This document shows, in pieces, positions 23,886-35,900 of a stretch of 64,000 nucleotides of DNA. The position numbers and the translations under genes are program-made. Source of the stretch: Albugo candida (taxonomy: Eukaryota; Oomycota; Peronosporomycetes; Albuginales; Albuginaceae). Positions within the stretch are counted from its first letter, which is position 1; each line of letters starts with the position of its first letter. The notes under the pieces are model-generated. The model had not been told where the DNA came from and made no database searches. It saw only the letters and a program-made list of their open reading frames with translations. The DNA is taken from positions 496,001 through 560,000 of the forward strand of contig CAJNAR010000168.1 of the NCBI GenBank assembly GCA_905220665.1, in the 5' to 3' direction.

Positions 23886-26744
23886 CTAGAAAGAGATGTT
23901 GATCAACATCCGAAAGGCGAGACGAACTGTAAATCCTTCGAAAATTGGTAATACGTTTTCGAAGATGCCGTGATGTAGCCATAAAAGTTCGCGTTCTGAA
24001 TCCAGTGCGTCCGATCTCTCCCGTGTTGACCAATGTGTCGACATCGGATGACTCTTGGTTGGTTCGGGAGGTTTCCAGACGATTCGTGATAGTTGTGAGC
24101 GTGGAATGGATAGAAAATAATGTTTCCTTTCCTTGCTTTTTACTCCCACATAAAATGATCTGCCACTTGTGGTTGGTATAATCCAAGTGATGAGACCAAT
24201 CGTCAAGTGGATACGCTGGAGAATCTGAGTGACTTCATTGTAAAGTCGACTCAGCAACTTTTCTTCAGACATATCCGACGTGTTCAGCTCTTCGTCGTTG
24301 TAATAGTTGGCGACGAAATCTTCCTTCGTTGGCCATGTGTCGCTTTCACGAAAAAAGTCTTGCAAACTTCGAACGTCGAAAAGTGTAGCAAATGTTTTTC
24401 GAAATGTTCGATGTGGTTCATCCACCATGCCAAGATTGTACCAAACGTTCTGTGTACTCGGACGACGAGTAGCAGCTTCGTAATGTAATTTTTGGTCGCA
24501 GTGAAACCACATCGGCTGTTCCATGTAGTACTGACGGCGTTGTGAAACATTTAAATCTGATATTGAAATGCTCCAATCCATCTGATGCCACATTCTAAAT
24601 GCTTTTTTCCACCATGATGATATGCTCTCCCATTGAACCATTTTTCCATGTCGATTTGGTGCGATGGTGAATATATCCATCGGCTTGTGTGGTCCAAAGG
24701 GAGGTTGAATAAGTTGTAATAATTCCGTCGAAGCTGTTGTCCAATTCGCAGGAAGAATTGTTGACGCATCGGATGCGAACTGCTGAAGGAATTGAATACG
24801 TTGTAGCTTTAAGTCGTCCCACCAAAAAGGAACTTGTAGTCCACCATCTTGTCGGCGAAGATATAAAAACTCTTTGCTGAGTAGGTGAACATGTTTTGAA
24901 TCTTTTTTGTGTTTCCGACCAAGCACAAAGCGATTTAACATCGATTGCCACTGTCGAATTGTCGCTGCTGGTATGTCTACGTGCATCGTGTAATGCCACA
25001 AACGTGATAAAATCATCGTCTGCGCAACCAGTAGTCGACCACGAACAGTTCTTGCTGTTCGAAACCATACACCAAACCCATCGTAAAAACGCTTGTCGAG
25101 AGTTGAAATAACCATCGAGTGAGTTGGTTTCTGGCCGAACGGAATACCCAAATACTTGACCGAATCCTCCGGACCCATTATGGTCAAATTGGGAATACGT
25201 GGACATGGCTTGGTCCGATTCAACGAGAGCAAGGATGATTTACTCAAGTTAAGTTTCGCACCCGATCCATCGCAATAGACTTGGACGAGTTCAAGTTGCG
25301 TCAAAACACCATTTGGTGTCTCTGAAAGCAATGTCGAATCGTCCGCAAAAAATAATCCAGTTGCGACAGTCGTGCTATTAATCCAAATGCCATGGTCTTC
25401 ATGTTGTCGAAGTAAATTTCCCAAAGGTTCGATCGTCATCAGAAAAAGTAATGCTGAGAGAGGATCACCTTGTTTCACTCCACGTTGTGGTGTAATAGAT
25501 GGTGTGATATTTCCATTAATCATCAACTGCGCCTTTGTGTTATTGTACAAAAGACGAACCCAGTCGATGAAACTTTTTCCAACGCCCATTTTTTCCAAAA
25601 CGCGAAACATGTACGTCCAATTGACTCGATCATAAGCTTTCTCAAAGTCGAGAAAAGTCGCATAAGCTTCCTCCCCACGATGAGTGACAAAGTCTTGGAT
25701 GTCGGTGAGATGTCGAATATGATGATGCATTGACCTTCCTCGCACGAATGCTTTTTGATCTTGATGGATCAATTTTGGCAAAAAACGTTGCAATCGATAC
25801 GCCAACACTTTTGAAAGTACTTTTACATCGACACAAAGCAGTGCGATCGGTCGATAGTTGCCAGGATCACCTCGTGATCCTTTTTTGTACAATAATGTTA
25901 TTGCCGAGTGACGTTGTGATCGAAGTAGAATTCCTCTTTCCAGCTGATATTCGAACACGATCTTCAGACACTCGCCAAACGTTTCCGGATCAAGCTGATA
26001 AAATGCAGCTGGTAGTCCATCCATACCTGGAGAAGAACTACTCCGCATGTGCTTGATCGCTTCCGCCATCTCGGTCGTACTTAACCGAGTGGAGAGACGG
26101 TCTTGCTCTGCTGAGGCAAGTGAAACTTGAATCGAATCGAGTAACTTTTTTTGCTTTCTTTCACTTGGATCATATGAGTCGGTCTCTGAGCTATAAAGAG
26201 AGCCCATGACACCACCCCAATGATCTCTGAATTCGTCAATAATCTCCCTCGGGTTCGATGTCACGGTACCACATTTTTTGGTAACATTTTCGATCGGCAC
26301 GCGACGACAAGAACTATCCGGAGGGCGAAAAAAATACTTTGAAGAGTTCTCCATATGCTTCACGTGATGGTCGAAGCTTTCATCTTGGTTGTATTTCGCG
26401 TTGTTTTCGACTGAAAGTCGGATTTGTTCGAGACTCGATTCGTAAAAGTACCGTGACTCATTGGTGTCGTGGATGCGATATCGAGCTGCTGCGACTTCCA
26501 AAACACGCTGGCTAGACTCAACATCACGTCGGCTATCTTTTGCAACCTTTGGCAATGCGTTGAAGCCGTTTCTTGATTTTCGTCTTCCAATTTTCCCACA
26601 TTTTACCGGGATTCGAAGTTGTCCGCAACTGTTCGAGCACCAAAATCGCTTCCAATTTGATTGCTTCGACAACTTTAGGATATTCAAATAGTCGTAATGA
26701 GCATTTCCAATATCCTCGACCGGGTGATTGAGTTGGATTTGCAA
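23886..26744 (-). pseudogene. LINE B ORF2, reverse transcriptase part
   Basis: A 952-codon frame encoding the linker and reverse transcriptase of the LINE, which would copy element RNA at the nicked target. The palm motif FADDSTLL lies near 25,350 and the GMDGLPAAFY motif near 26,020. The first ~60 codons overlap the endonuclease frame and are out of phase with it. At the 3' end an 88-bp deletion relative to copy C (between CGGATGTTG and ATCAACATC) removes the CxxxxC half of a zf-RVT-like zinc motif and shifts the frame. The remainder (DQHLFLEC onward) therefore continues in another phase down to about 23,490. Confidence 0.88.
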
Positions 26745-27537
26745 AAGTTACTTTTTGTGCCAGATGATCTCCCGCATGTCGTGGACGAAAATACGCAGAG
26801 CTTTTGTATACCATATTGAATAGCTCTTCCGACATGCAGATATAATCAAGTCGATTCTTGCGCGGTAATGGTCCTGTAAATACTTTTTCAGTCGGATGCT
26901 GGATTCGCCAAGCGTCTACCACACACAACTGTGAAAGCCATTCCAAACACGCTAATCGACTTGGTTCGTGTCGAATTGTTCCACTCGAAGCATCGATAGC
27001 TGGATCGAGTGGTGTGTTGAAATCACCAAATACGATATGTGATGCGGTCGATTCGAAAGTGTTGGAAAGCAATGACTCATAAAAACTCACTCGTTCCTCG
27101 GCCTTGACCGGTGCATATACACTGTGAATATACACCGGTGCATCGTGAATGAGAAGACGCAGAACCAAATAACGATTTCGAATGCTTCGATCGGTGAGTT
27201 CTTCAGCTGTTGTATAACCGGGAAAGTCCGAACGAAGGATTGTCATGACGCCGCCACTGCGGTTTTGAGTCGGATGGAGAAAAGCACTGTTGTGATCATT
27301 GACAAACATTTTGTGCTGCATTTTTGAGGATAATAAAAATTGAAATGATTCCAGTTGGTTGCGATCGTGAAACTTGGTTTCTTGAACACAACAAATGGAG
27401 TATTGTGATACGATGTGGTCGATAAAAAGATGACCGTTTTTATGTATTCCATTAACATTCACCGTGAGTGCTGAGATATGGTTCCACGTTGAAATAATCG
27501 AGGAGCCCTTAGCATTCACGCTGAAGTGGACCAGTAA
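26533..27537 (-). pseudogene. LINE B ORF2, APE endonuclease part
   Basis: The frame encodes an apurinic-like endonuclease: VNVNGIHKNGH (Asn), VQETKFHD (catalytic Glu), RSGGVMTILR, FGDFNTPLD (Asp-x-Asn) and the C-terminal HAGDHL (His). It ends at a TAG (26533) just after KKRLQRIAKGCKR, while the RT continues in the +1 phase. It has no ATG before the first catalytic residues; the frame opens six codons before the ORF1 stop, so its initiation must be unusual. Copy C has the same break; copy A does not. Confidence 0.88.
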
Positions 27538-29986
27538 TCAACCTCATTTCACCATCTTGTTGTGAGAGGTGAAGTGTTGTGTGCTCCTCTGGAAAAAAGC
27601 TGAGATTGACGGAAAGCTCAGCGATGTCACCATGGAGAAGTCCACGCCATCTACCTCCAAACCATTGCGACCAACACTTTATGCCAACGTCGGAGCGGAA
27701 GAAGGATATGATCACATTGGTTGGAAGTAAACGACAATGATGACCCAGAATCCAGATCACTGGTCCATCGGTGAGATATTGGATCCAGTGGTCGTTGGTG
27801 TAGAATGTCGGAGCAGTACACATGAATAAAAGTTCCAACAACGCGAGAGCTTTCGTTGCTCGAGTCAAACCGATAACGATGTCCGGCACTGACGTCCACC
27901 ACGACATTACTTTCTCGAACAGAACAGATCGCTTGGAGGGAACTTTTCCACCAACGTGGCGACTCCATCGCGTCGCAAACGTAACATCTTCGCCGAGATT
28001 GTGAGTTGCAAAAACGCGATTTATCATAAGTAGATGAGCCACTTCATCCAAAGCTTTATCATTCGACTCCATACATGCAAGGAGCACACCATTCATCGTG
28101 ATCGGATGATCAAGTGCCGCTCGGATGATTTTGTCCGGATTTGTGCAGAACTGGATTAGCTTCTGCACATGAGGGATGCAAGAATCCGCTTGAACCAGCT
28201 TGTCCGGTCGGAGTGAGTGAAGGGCATTTTTCGAATCGATTTCCATCAGCTCCCCTATTTCACCAACTCGGGTTGGTCGTTCCGATTTCTCGATTGTTGT
28301 ATGACGTTTTTGATAGAAGTGTGCCGCCTCTTTCGAGGTGGCCACCTCTTTTGGCATCCGTGCTTTCACGGGGATGATTTGGACGCGATTGCCATTCTCT
28401 GGATTGGCAACCGCTGTTACTTCTTCGATCTCCACCTCCATAGTTGCGAGCACGGAAAAATAGTTACTCGTCGCTAGTTTTGGAAGCGCAAGAGGTGGTG
28501 CTTTGGAGACCATTTGGTCGAACGGCTCCACCCGATTACGTTTTCCACTCGTCCAAGCCAACTTCATGGATACATCCCCATCCCGCTCTACCCGTGGTTG
28601 GGAGTATGACTGACTGGTCAGTTGGAGGATGGGAGGTGTGTGTTGCAATAAAGCTTGTGCTCCTGGTGGTGTGATAGTGGGGGGAGTGTTGAGCTCCAAC
28701 GAGATTTGATCGGATAGCTTCCGGTCAGGTTTCCTCGCTTTCAATTCTTGACTGAGAACTGGCTTCACTACTTTTTGTGGTGCCACCACGAGCTCCGTTG
28801 GCGCGTTTGTTTGTTTTGGTTGCTGTTGTGGTTTTTGTTGCGGTTGATTTTGAATGTGGTTTTGCTTTTTCTTTTGCTTGTTCGATTGTTGTTGCCGTGC
28901 TCCCGTGGTTGATATAGCGCACAAATCCAAGCAATAAGGACCACGTTGACCAAAACGTGGTCGTTCCGATGGGATAGGAGCGTGTTTCCCTCGCACAGGG
29001 TAAAGCATCTTTTCGTATGCAATTTGTTCGCATACTTTACCGATGCGGACCAGCTGTGGAGGGCATGTAGGAGTACTAAAGTACACTCTCCACGTCGACA
29101 TCACGACACCCTTGCACGGAACAGTTTCGCGGAAAGTAGCAAAGACTACTGGACATCCTAGACTGTGAAGGGAACGTAAAATCGGAATCCGTTCTTCCTC
29201 CACGCCCACTCCAAATATATCCAGATAGTATTTGGATTCGAGAGAATCGTACTCCCGAAAAAAGTATTGAGCCCCGAGGATGGTTATCGGCTGGCACTCC
29301 AGCTGTTGACAAGCATCCTCGGTGGAGACCATCACTCGAAGATTGCCACCAGGCATCTTTGAGACTTGAGCAATGGCTCTGCTCTCCAGTAGACTCTCGA
29401 ATACTGGATTCCCATGATCCTTCATAAGGGAAGACAGGATTTTTCCATTTGGAGTACGCACCAACGCTTGACCTGTTTCCAGAATCATGGGAAAGGTGGC
29501 TTTGGAGACCTTAAAAGGCCTCGCTGCCTCCAATTTTTCTGCCAACACCGACCACTCGGGATGTTGTCCATCAGCATACAATCGCATAATAGACTCGATG
29601 TCCGAGGCTTTAGGCTTTGGAAGCTCCACGCGAAATTTCGCCCGAGCTCTAGCCTGGTCCTTACGCAAGGACTCCTGTGACCTGATCAGGTCAGCCAAAG
29701 TGGGACTTTTAGTGTCGTCCACACTTGCAGTTGCCTTTGGGTCATCCTGTGACGAGGCAACGATAGTACCGCATGTACCACCGGTACCACATCCGACACC
29801 TGTAGTACCGGTATTGACCAGTACCGTCACACTGGGGGTGGGGGTACTTTCCACGTCATCACACAGGGGTGATGACTGATCAACAATCATACAATCACCC
29901 AAAACAGGGTGACTCATGAGGGTTGCCACGTCAGTACAAGTGGACGCTAGCACCCTTGGTTGTGTCGATATGTCGACTTGAACCAT
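27509..29986 (-). CDS. LINE B ORF1 protein
   Basis: An uninterrupted 825-codon frame starting at an ATG about 90 bp from the element's 5' end. It is an RNA-binding-type ORF1 by position. The N-terminus is Thr/Ser-rich, followed by a region with SLRKDQARARAKFRVELPKPKASD and then MILETGQALVRTPNG, conserved in copy C and in the fragment at 63-64 kb. A Gln/Lys/Asn-rich tract follows around residues 370-410. I recognise no CCHC knuckle. Intact, unlike ORF2. No domain-level function is claimed. Confidence 0.85.
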   Translation of the reverse strand: MVQVDISTQPRVLASTCTDVATLMSHPVLGDCMIVDQSSPLCDDVESTPTPSVTVLVNTGTTGVGCGTGGTCGTIVASSQDDPKATASVDDTKSPTLADLIRSQESLRKDQARARAKFRVELPKPKASDIESIMRLYADGQHPEWSVLAEKLEAARPFKVSKATFPMILETGQALVRTPNGKILSSLMKDHGNPVFESLLESRAIAQVSKMPGGNLRVMVSTEDACQQLECQPITILGAQYFFREYDSLESKYYLDIFGVGVEEERIPILRSLHSLGCPVVFATFRETVPCKGVVMSTWRVYFSTPTCPPQLVRIGKVCEQIAYEKMLYPVRGKHAPIPSERPRFGQRGPYCLDLCAISTTGARQQQSNKQKKKQNHIQNQPQQKPQQQPKQTNAPTELVVAPQKVVKPVLSQELKARKPDRKLSDQISLELNTPPTITPPGAQALLQHTPPILQLTSQSYSQPRVERDGDVSMKLAWTSGKRNRVEPFDQMVSKAPPLALPKLATSNYFSVLATMEVEIEEVTAVANPENGNRVQIIPVKARMPKEVATSKEAAHFYQKRHTTIEKSERPTRVGEIGELMEIDSKNALHSLRPDKLVQADSCIPHVQKLIQFCTNPDKIIRAALDHPITMNGVLLACMESNDKALDEVAHLLMINRVFATHNLGEDVTFATRWSRHVGGKVPSKRSVLFEKVMSWWTSVPDIVIGLTRATKALALLELLFMCTAPTFYTNDHWIQYLTDGPVIWILGHHCRLLPTNVIISFFRSDVGIKCWSQWFGGRWRGLLHGDIAELSVNLSFFPEEHTTLHLSQQDGEMRLITGPLQREC

Positions 29987-30077
29987 TGTTTTCGAGAGGA
30001 AAGAGGTGAAAAAAGTTGTTTTTTCGAGTTGTTTTTACTAAATTGGCGGGTTACTTAGTAGCCGGCAAATTGAGAAG

Positions 30078-30092
30078 TTCAATCCCCATTCA
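30078..30092. repeat. target-site duplication, 5' flank of LINE B
   Basis: TTCAATCCCCATTCA, a perfect match to 23018-23032. Confidence 0.93.
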
Positions 30093-30703
30093 ATAAACCC
30101 ACTACCAAGTCCATGGTCGAGTTCCTTTCCGTCGAGAGGTTGCAGCGCCAATTTTCGTTGGCGATCACGCGGTACGCATTCGGGCACCTGCCCAGGTTGG
30201 TAACAACCTGGACCTGGTATACGCATACCTGGGTACTATTCTGCAGGTGCATCCTGACCATGAGGGCCAGCGTGAGGCATTTCACCCATTTTATAGTTGC
30301 CATCCACCTGAGACGGTGGGTCAATCATATCACCAGTAGAAGCTGGTCGTCGAGAAGTAAAGTAGGTGGCCGACGAGACATTTGGCAAACATTTGAGAAA
30401 AGAGGTATGCTCCAAAGTCTGGGTGCGATAAATTCTCCTGATCCTAGAACCTAACCAGAAGTGCTTGACTCCGCTGAGTCCTTGCGATGCCCGTTGACTT
30501 TCTGGTCTTCGAGGATTCAATTCTACACATCCTCTACGACAAGTCACCAAGCATGGCGAGCATCTTGTCCAGTGCCGCCGCGGGCACTGCTCACTTTTCG
30601 TCCAATTGTTGGTCGTTGGTTGCTGGTCGTGCCCTAACCATCTACCATCACAGCAGGTATAGCTTGTTGGGCAACCCGTTTTTTTGGGCTCATAACCTGT
30701 TGG
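30093..30703 (-). mobile_element. copia-1, 5' part (leader and gag start) displaced by LINE B
   Basis: On the minus strand the frame reads VRMHLQNSTQV, NAYRVIANENW and MDLVVGLL, typical of copia gag (UBN2-like), up to the LINE B insertion. It would continue in the block at 23,017. Upstream is the 288-bp block also found in LINE B, then a leader and a primer-binding-site-like sequence. One nested copia element is the simplest reading. Confidence 0.75.
30686..30703 (-). other. primer-binding-site-like sequence of copia-1
   Basis: Minus-strand CCAACAGGTTATGAGCCC resembles copia primer-binding sites (ACAGGTTATNNGCCC), which pair with a tRNA half-molecule. The CCAACA would then end the 5' LTR. 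The LTR itself (expected at about 30,704 and above) could not be confirmed because no second copy is present. Confidence 0.35.
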
Positions 30704-31368
30704 ATGTATTCGAAATGCCCATACTATATCTAGTATTAACTTTTTTTGCCAGCACTACGATATGCATGTGCAACAGCATTGAAAACTTGAGTATGTCACG
30801 TTGCACATAACGTCCGTCGAATCCCACGTGGTGAACATCCTTCTTCGTCTTTCTGTCATGTTGTGACCAAACAACCGTTCAGGGGAGGTCGGACTTTACC
30901 CGTAGTGGGTCTTGCAGTTGAAATTCAAGCCTTTGACGACCTCTCACAAAACGAAATCGTCTAAGAGGCAAAAATTCCGGTAAATTGCTCAAGTAAGGGT
31001 CAGCGACAACGAAACGCCTCATCACAATTATTCCACAATTTTGAGTTGGCTGACTCCTAACTTTCCACTTGCCTTATACTTTTGGGATGACAAAAAGACA
31101 GAAAAAACCCACTATCACCCAAACCTGTCGATTGAAATGATATTCAGATATTTTTGCATAAATGGCAACTTGTAAGCTGACTGATGAAGACACTCTATTT
31201 CCTCCACAGTATCTCGATTACAAATATTCTCTTTCGATTAATTAAGTACACACATCGTGTAGGATTACCAAATCGCAGCATGATCAAGTGACTCTCTCCA
31301 GTACATTGAATCCTCAAAATATAGTCAGCAATATAGTTTCCAGCATAATCGAACGGAACACTTTATAA
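30704..31368. other. presumed copia LTR and intergenic DNA
   Basis: No coding frame. The left part may be the 5' LTR of copia-1, inferred only from the adjacent primer-site-like sequence. Nothing else was recognised. Confidence 0.3.
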
Positions 31369-32073
31369 AGCGTTGATTTGCGTAGAGAATACAATTCAAT
31401 ATTTGAATGTGCTCGCTCGCAATCTGATTTTGCCTGCTTACTGCACGAATTATGCGGTACGTCTACCATATTAGAAGATCCTTCTGCTTGCGATAAGCTC
31501 GAAGAAGAGTACTTCGATAAAACTCCGATCTCAAACCAGTTTTCTGTTCAAATGAGTATTGCAGAACAAAACAACCAAAAACACGTCCAGGTTCAATACT
31601 CCAGCGAGTGTATCTGGGGAATCCACGAACTTTGAGCTAAACAATGCAATAGTTGCATAACTGAGAAGACCCAACTCCGAGCGTACGAGCGTACCAAACA
31701 ACGGGTCACCACTGCACAACTTTCGAGTACGACCTCTTTGACCTCTTTGGACGAAGCCGTTGATAAAAAAGAATTGGGAGAATGCATCAATGGTGCAACG
31801 GCGCAGCATAAGGGTTTTTTGCAAATGATATTTGTTCCGAATTTCATGTATGAGTATGAATTCGAGCAATTCATACTAGGCGACAAGATTAATCAAAGCG
31901 AGCACCAACCTGAAGCTAAATTAACGGCAAAATACGTCCGTTATGATACACAAGAGGGTGCACCACATGGAGAGCCTGCTCAAGGAATACTTCGATTATT
32001 TGGTGTATCCTTTTGGCTCTATTCCGTTTCATTCCGGCTCAACTTCATCTCACTTGCTCAGGCTGTCACATGA
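31369..32073 (+). pseudogene. broken or unusual open frame, unrecognised
   Basis: One reading frame is open from just after a TAA at 31366 to 32073 except for a single TGA at 31633-31635. It has no ATG near the start; the first codon available is TTG. The conceptual product contains SSECIWGIHEL before the TGA and AKQCNSCITEKTQLRAYERT after it, then an acidic/polar stretch. The CNSCI piece resembles the last cysteine pair of FYVE proteins, but the rest of such a finger is absent. It may be a decayed gene or an exon of an unmodelled one. Confidence 0.3.
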
Positions 32074-32944
32074 ATAACTGTTGTACGACAGAACTCAGTC
32101 AGCTTGACTATATTCCATACCGCGAGTCCTGGACAGTCCTTCTAGACATGCGTATTGTCAAGCGATCGTCAATAATGTTGAAGCAACACCGACTACCACT
32201 TGCTGCTGAGAAACATTTCAATCTTCTATGACCTGACCAAATTGTATTTACTACAGCTACTTCCTGTACGTCGAATTATTGATGTACATCGTATCACTGA
32301 CTGATTATAAAAGAAACTAGACAACATTTTCTGCATCGTATCGTATAGAACACAAGAGGATACATAGTAATCGGTGATTCTCATGCGGACCTCATCAAAA
32401 CGGCTTCATTGTGAGATCGCTCATGGTACAACAAATAACGCTGCTGCACTTCATTGACATCGCAAATCTTATCTACTCCTATAATACAAGTAAATGACTC
32501 ATACCACAAAACTCATCGCGTGGTTCACATCAAGTAAAAATGCCATTTTCATGCTGCAGACTGACTCTGTTTGTTGAAAGCCGTTTTGTCGAAATACGTG
32601 CGAGTGAGCGAGTCCAGTGACTCGACGTATGAATTCATCCTGACTGTCTGCAAAACGTATTTCAGTTACGGTGCATTGCATGATGTCTTAACATCAAATG
32701 TGATTATAATATAGTTTCCTTGAAGATAAGAAGCTACTCGTATCAACTATGGCGCCTATCATATGTTCTAACGCAAACTCTTAGAACATCAGCCTTTCCC
32801 TCCTAAAAGCACATGGAAAAGCCAATTTCAATGCTCCATGGTCCAAACGCAGCGCTTTGGCTATCTTTGTAGTTTCTTACGTTATTCTAGGAAGTATCCA
32901 CTTCAAGGCGCGAAAGATTCCGACACTTTTCTCAGCCTTCTTCC
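32074..32944. other. intergenic upstream of myosin
   Basis: Short frames only, with no recognisable feature. The myosin promoter is expected near 32,850-32,940. Confidence 0.4.
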
Positions 32945-35900
32945 ATGGCTGCATCGTCGACAAGTTGCACAAGAAGATGCGTTTATGTGAATATAGTATC
33001 CGTAAAACACATCAAGCAATCAGTCAATGACGTACGATATCCGTGGAAGCGAGGAACGCTTATTGCAGTAAACCGAAATACAGTCGAATTGGACACTGGA
33101 CAAGTCGTGGATTGTATTCGTACTTCAGATATTGTTAACGCGAACGGAAAAGATCCGTCGGCGTGGGTACATTTGAACAACATCAACACACTGACGCATA
33201 CGAACGAGCCTTGTATTGTGGCGTATTTGAAGGCTCGGTTCCTCCAAGATCAACTTTATTGCTATTCTGGAAAAGTTTTGATCGCTCTCAATCCATTCAA
33301 ACAGATTCCAAATCTTTACAACATGACATGTTTCAAAGGTAGCGATGTTCCACATGTTTTTTCTATTGCTGAAGACGCATACAAGCAGATACAAACGATC
33401 CAATCCTCAATACATTCAAATGCCCCAAAAAGTCAAACAATTGTTGTTACAGGCGAAAGTGGATCTGGAAAGACGGAAACCACCAAATATATACTCATGT
33501 ATCTTGCAAGCGCCTCTTTACAAGCCTCAAAGAAGTCTTCTTCTAATGGAACGGAGCGAGAAGAAAGAGCTCTTATCGCGAATCCAATTCTCGAAGCTTT
33601 TGGTAATGCCTGCACCTTGCGGAATGAAAATAGCAGTCGATTTGGAAAGTTTATGCGACTTATTTTCCACAAAGATGGAAGAAATGTATGGAGATGGAAA
33701 GATTCCATCATGGAGACGTATTTGCTGGAAAAAGTGCGCGTGGTGCATCAAATGCCCGAAGAGCGCAATTTTCACATATTTTACGAGTTGCTGGCCGGAG
33801 TGTCGTGCGATACGCGCGAGGAGCTCCATCTCAATGGTTATCAGATAAGTGATTTTGCGTACATCAACCAGAGACAATTCTCATGTCGGAAGGATGGCGT
33901 TGATGACGCTTCTGAATTTGACCGGGTAAAGATTTCGATGGAAGCAATTGGTATGAAGGATCACGATCAATTGTGGATTTGGAGGATTCTATCTAGTATT
34001 CTTCATCTTGGAAATATTCAGTTTCGTGAAAACGATGAGAACGAAATGACAACAGGATCAAATGATCAATCTCGGTGTAATGTGCTTTTCTCCAAAAAAT
34101 GTCATTTAGAAGCTGCAAGCTCATTGCTATCGATCGATACGGAAGATGTGCTGACGTTGCTTACTACTCGATCATTCAGCGCTGCAGGAGAGGTCTACCA
34201 TGTCTACAATACCACAAAGCAATGCACAGACGCTCGAGACTGCGCGGCTCGTGCTCTGTATGGACTCGTTTTCGAGCATCTGATAACAAAAATAAATGTA
34301 TTCCAAGGATCTCACATGCTTCATCCCAAAGACTCGACGTTTATCGGTGTACTGGATATCTTTGGTTTTGAAGTGTTTGACAGCAATCATTTCGAGCAAT
34401 TTTGTATCAATTATGCCAACGAAAAGCTTCAGTATATCTTTCTGAGAGATGTGTTGCTCCAGGAGCAAACTGTGCACTTGGAAGAAGGCGTTGGATGGAA
34501 TCATGTAGCTGTAGCTGACAATTCTCTGTGTATATCGCTGATTGAAGATCGACCGATTGGCATTTTCAGTATTTTGGATGAAGAATGTCTTATACCAAAG
34601 GGTAGTGATGCTTCCTTTGCTCGAAAAATGTATACACAACATGGACAGCACAATCACTTTGAGGTTTCCCGCAAAGATGAAGCCGATACAGCCTTCACTA
34701 TCAAGCACTATGCTGGCAACGTTCGATACCAAGCTGTCGGATTTTGTGAGAAAAACAAAGATACGTCGGACGAACGACTTGTTGAGGCATTAGCTGGATC
34801 GAAAAATCTTCATGTTGCCGCTGTTGCGAGACAAAGTGTATCTCAGAAAACATCAGAGTGTCGTTCTGATGGAATTCGACGTCGTACCTCGTTCATTGGA
34901 AGCTCTGGAATTGGATCAAAATTTCGCCAGCAGCTCAAATCACTCTTGAATACTTTCAATGACACCACGCGACACTTTATCCGATGTATCAAGCCCAATT
35001 GTCATAACGAAAAAGATTTTTTTGATGAGTGTAAAGTAGCGAGTCAGCTTTGTCATGGTGGCATCCTTCAGGCTTCTCAAGTGTCAAGACAATCGTATCC
35101 CGTACGGATGCTGCATCAAGATTTTCTCAGTCGGTACTGGATGCTTCAACGTCAGGATTCTGACAAAAGTACAGCCGGTACGCCAATCAAGCTTCAAGCC
35201 GAAATATACTCACAGTCGATGATTCAGCTCTTCAAAGACTATTCATCTAAAAGTAGTTCTAATTGGCCGGGTAGGCTGCTAGAAGTGGGTAGAACTCGAG
35301 TCTTCATGCACCAATTGCTGTATGATTACCTGGAGGAAGCTCGCAGTCGAATCTCACAAAAGTCTGCCACCTGCATTCAGTGTTACTGGAAGCGATATAG
35401 CCACCAAAACGCTTACAAAATCAAGTACTCGTCTGTACTGAAAGCTCAACGATGGTGTAGAGCACAGCTGAGGCGTATTCGAGGAAGAAAGGAATCTTGC
35501 ACGTTGAAAAGTCATCAGGCCGCATACGCTGTTAAAACTTGCCTTCAACGACTTCAAAGCACTTGTAGCACCGATTATGAGACTCAATCTGCGGCATCAA
35601 CACAAGGGACACCCGGTCTCGATCAGTATCGAAGCAGCACATATTCTGCCACCTTTTGGTCCGAACCAGAAGATGATTCCACGTCTAGTGCTCAGATGTT
35701 GCAAGAGTACCAGATTCAGTTGAAAGAATGGCAAGCCCGTGCATTATCAGCTGAAATCGAGCTCGATAAAATCCGACAATCCAAACGCACAATCTCATCC
35801 GTTCCCCAGTGCCCAAACAATTTCAAACAGGAAGTCTGTATTTCGGATATACGCGGGAGCCTGCGAACTGCCATCATAAACAACCAAATTCACAAAGTGA

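Larger units (their letters stand above)
23033..30077 (-). mobile_element. nearly full-length L1-like LINE (copy B)
   Basis: 7,045 bp bounded by a perfect 15-bp target-site duplication. On the minus strand it contains a short 5' leader, ORF1 and ORF2 (APE endonuclease, reverse transcriptase, degraded C-terminus). The 3' end finishes in CACCTTCAAC with no poly(A) tail, exactly as copy C does. RT motifs SPGMDGLPAAFY, NYRPIALLCVDVKVLSK, QGDPLSALLF and FADDSTLL fit the L1/Tx1 group. ORF1 is fully open. ORF2 has a frameshift between endonuclease and RT and an 88-bp deletion in its C-terminal zinc region. A 288-bp block near its 3' end is copia-like. The element is young but defective. Confidence 0.93.
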
